The notes under the pieces are model-generated. The model saw nothing but the letters and a program-made list of their open reading frames with translations, did not search any database and was not told the origin of the DNA. Positions 42,091 to 50,401 of a stretch of 64,000 bases of DNA are shown here, piece after piece; position 1 is the first letter of the stretch; every line of letters starts with the position of its first letter. Source of the stretch: Hathewaya proteolytica DSM 3090 (GTDB taxonomy: Bacteria > Bacillota > Clostridia > Clostridiales > Clostridiaceae); contig NZ_FRAD01000008.1 of assembly GCF_900142225.1 (NCBI RefSeq), positions 1-64,000 of the forward strand. The letters run 5' to 3'. A program made the translations under genes and the position numbers.

Positions 42091-42177
42091 ATGAAATTAG
42101 CATATTATAAAAAGAGACATACAGAGAGGGATCTTACTGTATGCCTTAAAATTGCTAATAGCTTTTTGAGAAGGTAA
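42091..42177 (+). CDS. Possible 28-residue basic peptide
   Basis: ATG 42091, preceded by AAAAGGGA at about 9 nt, opens 28 codons: MKLAYYKKRHTERDL then a tail ending SFLRR. Very basic. Supported only by the ribosome binding site; it may be chance. Confidence 0.3.
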   Translation: MKLAYYKKRHTERDLTVCLKIANSFLRR

Positions 42178-42190
42178 AAACTATTAACAC

Positions 42191-42222
42191 GTTATAAACA
42201 ACTTATCAACAACTTATCAACA
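42191..42222. repeat. Tandem TTATCAACA DnaA-like boxes
   Basis: The 11-mer AACTTATCAAC occurs twice in direct succession, placing TTATCAACA at 42203-42211 and 42214-42222, one helical turn apart, preceded by a related GTTATAAACA. TTATCAACA also occurs in the origin (9800-9808). It lies 100 bp before the 42322 gene. Confidence 0.5.
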
Positions 42223-42321
42223 AACTATAATTAGATTTTACCAAAATGTATTATAAAATACAACACAAATTTACTAATGGTTAAACAATATTCTATTAGA
42301 AGTGTTTTTGGGGGATAATAT

Positions 42322-43212
42322 ATGATGAATAAAAGTGCTATAATACCATTATATTTGAACTCGATTATGGTGGATAATTTATTTACAATATTAGTGGAGG
42401 AATTATCTCTCTCATTAAAAAATGATTTAAGGGAACAAGTCGTTGTTAACATAGATACCCCTTTAAGAGAATTAATTAAGGGGCAATATGTACAGGGAGA
42501 TTTTAAGCTACAACTTTTAAATGAATACTCTAGGGAAAATTATGCACAAATACGGGTAAAGAGAATAGACGTTTTCGTACAATTAATGAGAATATTAAGG
42601 CAACAAAGTATGATAAAGAAAATAGATCAAGATGATATAAATCCCACACAAATAAATGCGGGAGATTATATTGAAGTCCATTGTGAACTGATGGAGGATC
42701 ATCTTATAAGATGGTTTCAGGAAATTGAATCCGTTGTAAATAGTATGTCTTATTTAAATAAGAGCAAAGCCTCCCAATTAAATGATGTGGATTTAGTTCA
42801 AAAAGCTCATGACGAGTTAAGAAAATATAATGAAAGTAAAAATACAAGACTTATTACGGAGAAATTCAAACACAATAATATTAGATTTACATTTATAATA
42901 GAAGATGAATTTATAGAGGGGGCTTTTGGAAATATGCTAGAAGGCCCTGTTACCATAATAGGAAAGGTAATAAAAAAATTAGAGCCATCACAAGAGTCGG
43001 AGGTTGTTGACAAAGACAATAATAATAATAAAAGTAGAAGAGTTTGCACATATTGTGACAAATTTATCAATTATATGGAAATGGATAAGCTGGAAAATAA
43101 AATTAATGATATAAATAAAATTACAGACAATATTAGAATACCTGACAATTTTTTGGAAGATAATAATGGGGACTGCATATACAAAATAATACCCCTGGCT
43201 ATATATTTTTAA
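42322..43212 (+). CDS. Unknown protein, possibly DUF6414-like
   Basis: 296-residue soluble protein. The N-terminus IIPLYLNSIMVDNLFTILVEEL resembles the opening of DUF6414-type proteins, but I cannot confirm it. A middle part alternates charged helices and a beta-rich segment (NNIRFTFIIEDEFIEGAFGNMLEGPVTIIGKVI, about 185-220), then a linker and a CTYC motif near residue 245. ATG after GGGGGA with normal spacing. Neighbours give no functional hint. Confidence 0.6.
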   Translation: MMNKSAIIPLYLNSIMVDNLFTILVEELSLSLKNDLREQVVVNIDTPLRELIKGQYVQGDFKLQLLNEYSRENYAQIRVKRIDVFVQLMRILRQQSMIKKIDQDDINPTQINAGDYIEVHCELMEDHLIRWFQEIESVVNSMSYLNKSKASQLNDVDLVQKAHDELRKYNESKNTRLITEKFKHNNIRFTFIIEDEFIEGAFGNMLEGPVTIIGKVIKKLEPSQESEVVDKDNNNNKSRRVCTYCDKFINYMEMDKLENKINDINKITDNIRIPDNFLEDNNGDCIYKIIPLAIYF

Positions 43213-43217
43213 ACTGT

Positions 43218-43245
43218 TTGACAATAGGTGAAAATATATTATACT
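43218..43245 (+). promoter_or_regulatory. Promoter of map
   Basis: TTGACA (43218-43223), 16 nt, TATACT (43240-43245). The resulting leader of about 135 nt is very AT-rich; TTATTTGCA near 43262 and TGCAAATAA near 43327 could pair at long range. Confidence 0.6.
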
Positions 43246-43353
43246 AATAATTAGAACGTATTTTATTTGCAAAATTATAACAAAAAAATTTTAGAAAATA
43301 AAATAAAAATAAAATTTTAATTATAATGCAAATAAGAAAGTGTATCTTAGGAT

Positions 43354-43390
43354 GGAGGTGAGATTAGTTTAATAAATTAAACTAATGTCT
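43354..43390 (+). promoter_or_regulatory. map leader: strong SD, perfect 10-bp hairpin, then ATG
   Basis: GGAGGTGAG (43354-43362) is followed at once by ATTAGTTTAA (43363-43372), TAAA, TTAAACTAAT (43377-43386): a perfect 10-bp stem with a 4-nt loop. The hairpin ends inside a first in-frame ATG (43385) and leaves a second ATG (43391) 4-6 nt from the ribosome binding site. This is the clearest example of the displaced-SD group. Confidence 0.7.
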
Positions 43391-44257
43391 ATGAAAAATG
43401 TAAAAAGAAATGATTTATGTTGGTGTGGAAGTGGATTAAAATATAAAAAATGCCATATGGACCAAGATGAGTTTTTAAAAAAGTTAGGAAGACAGCTTGG
43501 ATGCAAAATTCCTAGAGATATTATTAAAACTCAAGAGCAGATTGATGGAATACGAAAGAGTGGTGTTATAACCCATAATATTTTAGATTTAGTGGCAGAT
43601 CTTATGAAACCAGGAGTGAGCACTGAGGAAGTCAACACTTTTGTTCATAATTACACTGTAGAGCATGGAGGAATACCTGCTACGCTAGGTTTTGAAGGGT
43701 ACCCTAAAAGTGTGTGCGTATCAATAAATGAGGTTGTGTGTCACGGTATACCAAATGAAAAAACAAAGTTCAAGGAAGGGGATATAGTAAACGTAGATGT
43801 CACTACTATTCTAAATGGTTATTATGCTGATGCAAGTAGAATGTACATAGTTGGGGAAGCCAGTAAAGAAGCGGTTGACCTTGTAAATGATACTCGTACT
43901 GCATTGGAACTAGGGATGCAACAAGTGAAACCCTACAATACAGTAGGAGATATAGGGTATGCTATCAGCAAGTTTGCTGAGGAAAAAGGATATTCCGTTG
44001 TGTACGAATACGGTGGTCATGGTGTAGGTATAAAGTTCCACGAAGAACCCTTCATATCTCACATAGGAGAAAAAGGAGAGGGTATGATATTGCTGCCCGG
44101 CATGGTATTTACTATTGAACCCATGCTTAATTTAGGAAAGCCTGATATTAAGATACTTAGTGATGGGTGGACTTCTGTTACTATAGATAATAAGTTGTCA
44201 GCACAGTGGGAGCACACTTTAGTAGTTACAGATAGTGGATTTGATGTATTGACTTAA
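43391..44257 (+). CDS. map: Methionine aminopeptidase with N-terminal SEC-C zinc motif
   Basis: 288-residue type I methionine aminopeptidase that removes the initiator methionine. N-terminal SEC-C motif NDLCWCGSGLKYKKCH (about 6-21), as in SecA and some clostridial MetAPs, then the peptidase domain with VCHGIPNE, the metal aspartates in VDVTTILNGYYADASRM, YGGHGVGIKFHEEP, TIEPML and QWEHTLVV. Start at ATG 43391 or 43385; see leader entry. A separate ordinary map without SEC-C often exists in ribosomal clusters; none is in the window. Confidence 0.95.
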   Translation: MKNVKRNDLCWCGSGLKYKKCHMDQDEFLKKLGRQLGCKIPRDIIKTQEQIDGIRKSGVITHNILDLVADLMKPGVSTEEVNTFVHNYTVEHGGIPATLGFEGYPKSVCVSINEVVCHGIPNEKTKFKEGDIVNVDVTTILNGYYADASRMYIVGEASKEAVDLVNDTRTALELGMQQVKPYNTVGDIGYAISKFAEEKGYSVVYEYGGHGVGIKFHEEPFISHIGEKGEGMILLPGMVFTIEPMLNLGKPDIKILSDGWTSVTIDNKLSAQWEHTLVVTDSGFDVLT

Positions 44258-44294
44258 TTTTTACAATAATATATGGGAAGGGAGGATATGGATA

Positions 44295-47200
44295 ATGGAC
44301 GTAATTAACAATAAATATAGGATAGTAAAAAAGTTAAATGAATATATTTGTTATGTTACTTATCTTGTGTATCATATATCAAATGAGGAAAAATACTACG
44401 AATTAAGTTTATTAAAAAATGACAGCATTCCTTCAAGTTACTTAACGGATTTTGAACGGATTGTTTCCTCAATAAAAAGAATACACACTGAAAACATCGT
44501 AAGTATAATAGATTATGATATTATTCAATCCATAGATGGAAAACTAACAGATGATATAAAGTACTATTATGTTTGTGATTATGATGATAATCAAGTTGAT
44601 TTGTCAAAGATATCCTCTCTTGGCAGTGAGAAAATAAGTGAAATATTTATTGATCTCTGCCAATCCATAGCGTTACTGCATGCCAAGGAAAGAGTGTATG
44701 AAAATATATGTTTTGAAAACCTTATGCTTAAAGAAAAAAACGGCAATTTTAAGCTTGTGCTAAGGGATATGTACAGCAGCAAGTTTATTAAGTATGAAAA
44801 GAAGTACTCCTCTTATGAAGATCTGTCGGAGTTGAGCAGGTTTAGATTTCAAAGTTCTTACGACAAGGATATGTGTGCTCTTGGAGTGCTGCTCGTTGGA
44901 CTTATAAATGGAATAACCAACGGGAAAGCAGCGGTGGAGATACTTCGTTCATATTATGAGAATGAAGTATACAATCATGTAGACAGTGGTAATTCATATG
45001 ATAAACTTATGAAGCTAGCATTTCTTATGGTGTTTAAGAAGGAAATCTTTAGTGTGCGCCAAGCAATACTTAAGTACAACAGTATTTTTAATGCTAGTTA
45101 TCCAGTGTTTAAAAATTTAGAACCAGAACAGTTGAATTTTGATACGGAACTTACTTCTCGGCAAGAATACGTGGACAATGTAGTTGAATCATATAACAGG
45201 TTTAAAATAGATAATAGTGCAGAAAAGGTGTACGTTCTTTACGGAGAAGAGGGTATAGGAAAAACTAAAGTTTTAAAGAGCGTGGCTTACTATCTTCAAT
45301 CCATGGGGGAAAGAGTTTTTTCAAATATCAATAAGAGAATGGATTCAAAGGATGAGAGCATTAGTTTAAACATAATAAGCAAAATGATAGAGAATTGTCC
45401 TGATGATGTTATGGCCCAATATGAAGATACCATAAATGATATTTTGGTGGGAATGAAAAACAAGAGTGTTCTTTTACAGAAAAACTCCTCTGGTACGGAC
45501 AAGATTAGAATGATTTTTATAAATAGGGCAGCTTCCTTTATAAGAGAATATTGCAAGGCAAGGCCTATAATAATAATAATAGATGATATAACATCGGCAG
45601 ATGACATTACTGTGGACCTTATAAAATATATATGCAGTATGAACTGTAAGGTGTTTATTATCATGGCTTGTAGGTGTGAGAAACTTTCCATGAAATCGGA
45701 TTTTGAAAAGTGGATCACTGAGCCTTCAATAGATAATAACGTTATAAAAATACAATTAAAACCCGTGGGTAGATTTGAAAGCGATAAAATAGTATCGCAA
45801 ATTTTAGGCGTAAAAGAGTTGCCATCCCACATTGGTGCCAATATTTACGAGCGTTCAAAGGGAAACCCTCTTCTTATAGAAGAGACTATTAAAAATCTTT
45901 ACGTTACAAAAAGAATATATACAGATAAAGATACAGGCATGTGGCGAATTAATACAGCTCTTAGCAGTGTTGAACTTACAGATATAAAAGATGCTGCAAG
46001 AGAACAACTTAAGGGCCTTGATGCAAAAGAAATATATGCACTGCAATTGCTCAGCATATTTAAGAATCCAGTTAGCAGCAAGATCATCGAAGTTGCAAAG
46101 AGCAAGTTAGAGATTTATGGCAAAGAAAATTATAGCAAACTTATTAATGGAAACATTTTAGAAATAGTCTACGATGAGGATGATTACACTGTGGATTTTA
46201 ATAATCGTTATATGAAAACTGCCATAAGAAACACAATAAATAAAGAACTTCATGAGTATATAGCTATGATTACAATAGGTATCCTTGAGGACATATATAA
46301 CCTTGGTGATATATCCATATTAGATGAATTAATTTACCAAGTGGATACTGTGAATGATAAAAAAAGAATAATAAAATACAACGTAGAAAATGCCCATTTG
46401 TGCCTACAAGACAATTTAGAGAATAAGGCATTAACTTACTTCGATAAAGCATTAAAGGCGTACAATAGGGGTGAATCAGATAATCTAAAAATTAATATAA
46501 TGATAAGCATGGGAAGATTGTATTTCAAACAATTTAACTTTGAAATGTGCCAATTAATTTATAAACAGGCTTTTGAAGATAATTCTAAACTAAATGATAG
46601 AGATACAAGTGTAGTAATACTTGAAAACCTTTGTAACGTCTATGAATGTACAAGAAATGAAAAGAAGTTAGAGTTGTATATATCAAAAATGGAAAATCTA
46701 CTAGAAGACAATTGTGATAACTACAATGCAGCGAAGATATGCCATCTTAAGGCCACTTATCATAGTTACAAAAATGAGATTAAGCAGAGTAAAGATTTAT
46801 GCTTAAAGGCGCTGGATATCATAAAGGAGGATTATGATGTTTTAAAAGCGGGTATATACAACACTTTATGTTATGTATATATAACAATTGGTCACATTGA
46901 AGAAGCTTTAAAAACTGCCAATATGGCTATAAAATATGCAGTGGAATATGACAACAAACTTGTTTTATATAAAGCATACACAAATCTCACTGTTATATAT
47001 TGCGATTACTATCAAAATGCAGAAAAAACCGTTAAATACAGTAAATTGGCAAAGGATATTTCCGAAGAATATGGTGAAATAATAAATATAATTAGGGCTA
47101 AAAATAATCTAGCTATTTCTTACTTTTATGGTCATGAATACGATAAGGCTATGAGGGAGTGCAAAGAGAATCGAGAATTAATGGGCGACTCTGAAAGTTT

Positions 47201-49652
47201 TTACAATATATATTGCAATGTAATAAATTGCAACTGTAATGTTATTTTAGAAGATATTTGTGAGGCATACGATAGCTACAGAATAGGTAGAATTTTATAT
47301 GAAAAAATTGGAGAAACTGAGGAGAGCAATAATAAGTTAGAACATTATTCTATAATGATGTGCTTTAATCTTTGGATTGGAGACTACGAAAACACATTTT
47401 ATTACGCTGAACAGTGCAATAAGATAAATCTAAACGATATAATAATATTTCACAACTATATAAGGATTTATGAGGCATCAGCTAACATTTTTATTGGCAA
47501 GAAAGTTTATAAAAACTTCCAAGTAATAAACCACAATTTGAAAAGGATAACAAACTACTCTTATAGCCTAAATATTATTACTCGCATAGCAAAACACTAT
47601 GTTCTTCGTGATAGAGAAGAAGAGATTATCCCATTCATAAATTTAAATTTACCTCAAATAGAAGGTAAAATTGAAGATAATGATAAGGTGGATATGTGCA
47701 GTTACAATCTTTTAAAGGCCCTGGTAGAAGATAATTATGATAAAAAAATAAGGATATTAAAGGGGAATTTAAGACTAAGTAGAAATAAAAATTTAAATGA
47801 GTCTTGCTATATAACTGCCCTTTATATGAGAAAGTTGTACTTAAATAAAGAAAAACTTATGGATGCTGATATATGCCTTTGCATAGCAGCTATTTCTGTA
47901 AGAAAACTATTAAATAAGTGCACAAATAAATGCTATGAAACATATACAAAGGCGTTTAATCTAGAGCATTACTTTAAAAAAATATACTCTTCAGATAAGT
48001 ATTTTGTCATAAAGGGAAAGCCTGTTGATAGTTTATATAACCTAGTTCACATCGATGGAGTTACCCTAAAAATGGATAGCTTTAGGGCGCAGATGAAGAT
48101 AAGAAAGTTCAAAAACATATACAATTATTATGATAATTATATAATAAATGATTTTACATCCATTGTAGAAATGCTCAATGGCGATGACTATCACAATATA
48201 AATGTGTTAAACAAATATTTAAGTCATACTTTTTTTGCGGATAAGAGCGTAATAGTATCTAATTCCGATGACAGATTCCAGATAGTAGACAACACAGAGG
48301 ACAATACCCAAATTGACATAAAGATGGATGAAAGACTTAGAAGATGCAAAACTACAAGGCAGATTGTAAAGGAGTATGAAGGTGATTTTGTAGTTACCTT
48401 TTGCATACCAATAATAGTTTCATGGGAAGTTATGGGGGATGAACATTTTATAAATGACAGGCGAAAAACTAATGTTAAAAAAGATAATCTGGTGGGATAC
48501 ATTTATATAGAGATAAATCCTATTTTCGAGTCTTACGTTGAAAAGAGAATATTTAAAATCGGAAATGTTATCAAACTTGCAGGTATAATTCTCGATAAAA
48601 TTAACCTTAAAAATAGTGCGTTCTACGATAGGCTAACAGGAGCACTTACAAGAAAATATTTAGATATTACCTTAAAAGAAGCATTGGAGGAAAGCAAGAA
48701 AAACAGAAAGAAATGCAGTATTTTGATGTTGGATCTGGATAAATTCAAATATGTAAATGATAACTTCGGCCATCAAGTAGGAGATAAAGTTTTAAGGGAG
48801 ACATCAGAGCTTATAAGAAATAAAATAAGAAGTGCAGATATTTTTGGAAGGTATGGTGGAGAAGAACTTCTAGTAGTTCTTCCAAACAGTGACAAGACAG
48901 CAGGAGTAACCTGTGCTGAGAAGCTTAGAAAATCTATAGAGGAAAGCAAAATGCTTGGGGAGAGAAGGAAAGTTACGGTGAGTATAGGTGTCTCTTGTTT
49001 CCCGGAGGATGGTCAAGATAGTATAGAACTTATCGAGAAGGCTGACAAGGCGCTTTATATAGCAAAAAACAGGGGAAGAAATCAGGTTGTAGCTTGGTGC
49101 GATGATTTCGGACGGTTTTCTCACGGTATGCAGCATTTGTCTAGCACAGTTATGAAAGCTGTTATGCAGGAAGAAAAAAGATTTAGCTATGTATTGGAGA
49201 TAATCAAGTTAATAAAGGAAGCTAGACCTGTTAGCGAAAAAATAGAGAAGGTCATCACTATAATATCAGATGTTACAGAAAGTGAGTTTTCTAATCTATT
49301 TCTCGTTGATTCTAATGAGTGCATAAACCAGTATATCCAGGTGAATGATAACTTGTATCAGAGGAATATAAAGTTCAATGAAAATCTAATAAGAGATGTA
49401 AAGAATGATAAAGAGGGAATATTCATGGTTGATTGGGATAACCCTTTTGAAGTGGATCCTATATCTAACTTTCCAGATTGGAAATCTGTTATTGTGAGCC
49501 CTGTTCTTTATTCTGAGAGAGTACTCGCCATAGTGTATCTTATTGTCTCTACAAAAACAAAGGAATTTTCTTATGAAGATTACAGTATGGTAAATTTATT
49601 ATTAAGCATGGCTACACCATTGTTTATGGAGATAGGTCATCAAAAAATTTAA
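44295..49652 (+). CDS. Pseudokinase-ATPase-TPR-GAF-GGDEF signalling protein
   Basis: 1785-residue multidomain protein. Residues about 5-260 look like a Ser/Thr kinase fold without the catalytic motifs (HRD-like position reads VYENICFENL; no DFG). About 285-600 is an AAA/NACHT-like ATPase: Walker A GEEGIGKT (about 317), Walker B IIIIIDDITSADD. About 690-1150 is TPR-like helical repeats. About 1230-1440 resembles a GAF domain. About 1445-1610 is a GGDEF domain with intact GRYGGEELLVVLP and an I-site RSAD five residues before it, so c-di-GMP synthesis with product inhibition is expected. A second GAF-like domain ends the protein. ATG after GGGAGGA; monocistronic, with a terminator after. Confidence 0.88.
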   Translation: MDVINNKYRIVKKLNEYICYVTYLVYHISNEEKYYELSLLKNDSIPSSYLTDFERIVSSIKRIHTENIVSIIDYDIIQSIDGKLTDDIKYYYVCDYDDNQVDLSKISSLGSEKISEIFIDLCQSIALLHAKERVYENICFENLMLKEKNGNFKLVLRDMYSSKFIKYEKKYSSYEDLSELSRFRFQSSYDKDMCALGVLLVGLINGITNGKAAVEILRSYYENEVYNHVDSGNSYDKLMKLAFLMVFKKEIFSVRQAILKYNSIFNASYPVFKNLEPEQLNFDTELTSRQEYVDNVVESYNRFKIDNSAEKVYVLYGEEGIGKTKVLKSVAYYLQSMGERVFSNINKRMDSKDESISLNIISKMIENCPDDVMAQYEDTINDILVGMKNKSVLLQKNSSGTDKIRMIFINRAASFIREYCKARPIIIIIDDITSADDITVDLIKYICSMNCKVFIIMACRCEKLSMKSDFEKWITEPSIDNNVIKIQLKPVGRFESDKIVSQILGVKELPSHIGANIYERSKGNPLLIEETIKNLYVTKRIYTDKDTGMWRINTALSSVELTDIKDAAREQLKGLDAKEIYALQLLSIFKNPVSSKIIEVAKSKLEIYGKENYSKLINGNILEIVYDEDDYTVDFNNRYMKTAIRNTINKELHEYIAMITIGILEDIYNLGDISILDELIYQVDTVNDKKRIIKYNVENAHLCLQDNLENKALTYFDKALKAYNRGESDNLKINIMISMGRLYFKQFNFEMCQLIYKQAFEDNSKLNDRDTSVVILENLCNVYECTRNEKKLELYISKMENLLEDNCDNYNAAKICHLKATYHSYKNEIKQSKDLCLKALDIIKEDYDVLKAGIYNTLCYVYITIGHIEEALKTANMAIKYAVEYDNKLVLYKAYTNLTVIYCDYYQNAEKTVKYSKLAKDISEEYGEIINIIRAKNNLAISYFYGHEYDKAMRECKENRELMGDSESFYNIYCNVINCNCNVILEDICEAYDSYRIGRILYEKIGETEESNNKLEHYSIMMCFNLWIGDYENTFYYAEQCNKINLNDIIIFHNYIRIYEASANIFIGKKVYKNFQVINHNLKRITNYSYSLNIITRIAKHYVLRDREEEIIPFINLNLPQIEGKIEDNDKVDMCSYNLLKALVEDNYDKKIRILKGNLRLSRNKNLNESCYITALYMRKLYLNKEKLMDADICLCIAAISVRKLLNKCTNKCYETYTKAFNLEHYFKKIYSSDKYFVIKGKPVDSLYNLVHIDGVTLKMDSFRAQMKIRKFKNIYNYYDNYIINDFTSIVEMLNGDDYHNINVLNKYLSHTFFADKSVIVSNSDDRFQIVDNTEDNTQIDIKMDERLRRCKTTRQIVKEYEGDFVVTFCIPIIVSWEVMGDEHFINDRRKTNVKKDNLVGYIYIEINPIFESYVEKRIFKIGNVIKLAGIILDKINLKNSAFYDRLTGALTRKYLDITLKEALEESKKNRKKCSILMLDLDKFKYVNDNFGHQVGDKVLRETSELIRNKIRSADIFGRYGGEELLVVLPNSDKTAGVTCAEKLRKSIEESKMLGERRKVTVSIGVSCFPEDGQDSIELIEKADKALYIAKNRGRNQVVAWCDDFGRFSHGMQHLSSTVMKAVMQEEKRFSYVLEIIKLIKEARPVSEKIEKVITIISDVTESEFSNLFLVDSNECINQYIQVNDNLYQRNIKFNENLIRDVKNDKEGIFMVDWDNPFEVDPISNFPDWKSVIVSPVLYSERVLAIVYLIVSTKTKEFSYEDYSMVNLLLSMATPLFMEIGHQKI

Positions 49653-49661
49653 ACATAAAAA

Positions 49662-49704
49662 ATAACGCCATTGTGAAAAACTACAGCTTTTCTAATGGCG
49701 TTAT
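49662..49704. terminator. Bidirectional hairpin between the GGDEF gene and pgmB
   Basis: ATAACGCCATT pairs with AATGGCGTTAT, continuing inside with GAAAA/TTTTC. It separates the convergent genes; the T run is weak on the plus side. Confidence 0.7.
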
Positions 49705-49721
49705 GTGTCTATAGGTTTAAA

Positions 49722-50375
49722 TTATAGATTTACTAGTTCACTACAATTGGTTTTTGAAAGATCTTCTCTGCATATAGTCGCTGTATTTTTACAGCACTTA
49801 CAGGCAAACCCCACTGCAAGTACTTTCATTTTAGCTGCAAGGGCTGCTTGAACTCCGGCTTCAGCATCTTCTACAACTACACATTCTTCAGGTTTTAAAT
49901 CAAGGGCTTCAGCACACTTTAGAAAAACTTCAGGATGAGGCTTGCTGTGGCTTATATTATTTCCATCCACTACAGCATCAAATTCTTTTGTGAGTCCAAT
50001 ATACTTCAGGATAGAAGGAGCATTTTTGCTAGAGGATCCTATGGCAACTTTTATGTTGTTATCCTTTAAATCTCTAAGTAACTCTATTACTCCAGGAAGT
50101 ATATCCTCTGGTGTCAACTTTCTTATAAGATCCTTGTAGTAGTTGTTCTTTCTTTCTGTCATTTCATTCTTCTCTTCTTCTGAAAAAACACGACTGCTGT
50201 TTTCAAGAACAATATTAAGGCTTTCCATACGGCTTACACCACGAAGGCGTTCATTGATATCCCTATCAAAATAGACTCCTTTTTCATCAGCAAGCATTTT
50301 CCAAGCTTCATAGTGGTAATTGTCTGTGGTTACAATTACCCCATCTAAGTCAAATATAATGGCTTTTATACTCAT
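49722..50375 (-). CDS. pgmB: Beta-phosphoglucomutase
   Basis: 217-residue HAD-superfamily enzyme converting beta-glucose 1-phosphate to glucose 6-phosphate. Nucleophile motif AIIFDLDGVIVTTDNYHYEAW (the first and third positions DLD), the cap with LRGVSRMESL, motif II AIGSSSKNAP, and VVEDAEAGVQAALAA with SKPHPEVF. It follows the GH65 phosphorylase by 26 bases and would take its product into glycolysis. Start at ATG 50375, 8 nt after AAAGGAG. Confidence 0.94.
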   Translation of the reverse strand: MSIKAIIFDLDGVIVTTDNYHYEAWKMLADEKGVYFDRDINERLRGVSRMESLNIVLENSSRVFSEEEKNEMTERKNNYYKDLIRKLTPEDILPGVIELLRDLKDNNIKVAIGSSSKNAPSILKYIGLTKEFDAVVDGNNISHSKPHPEVFLKCAEALDLKPEECVVVEDAEAGVQAALAAKMKVLAVGFACKCCKNTATICREDLSKTNCSELVNL

Positions 50376-50401
50376 AACCATAATCTCCTTTGTGTTATAT
50401 C

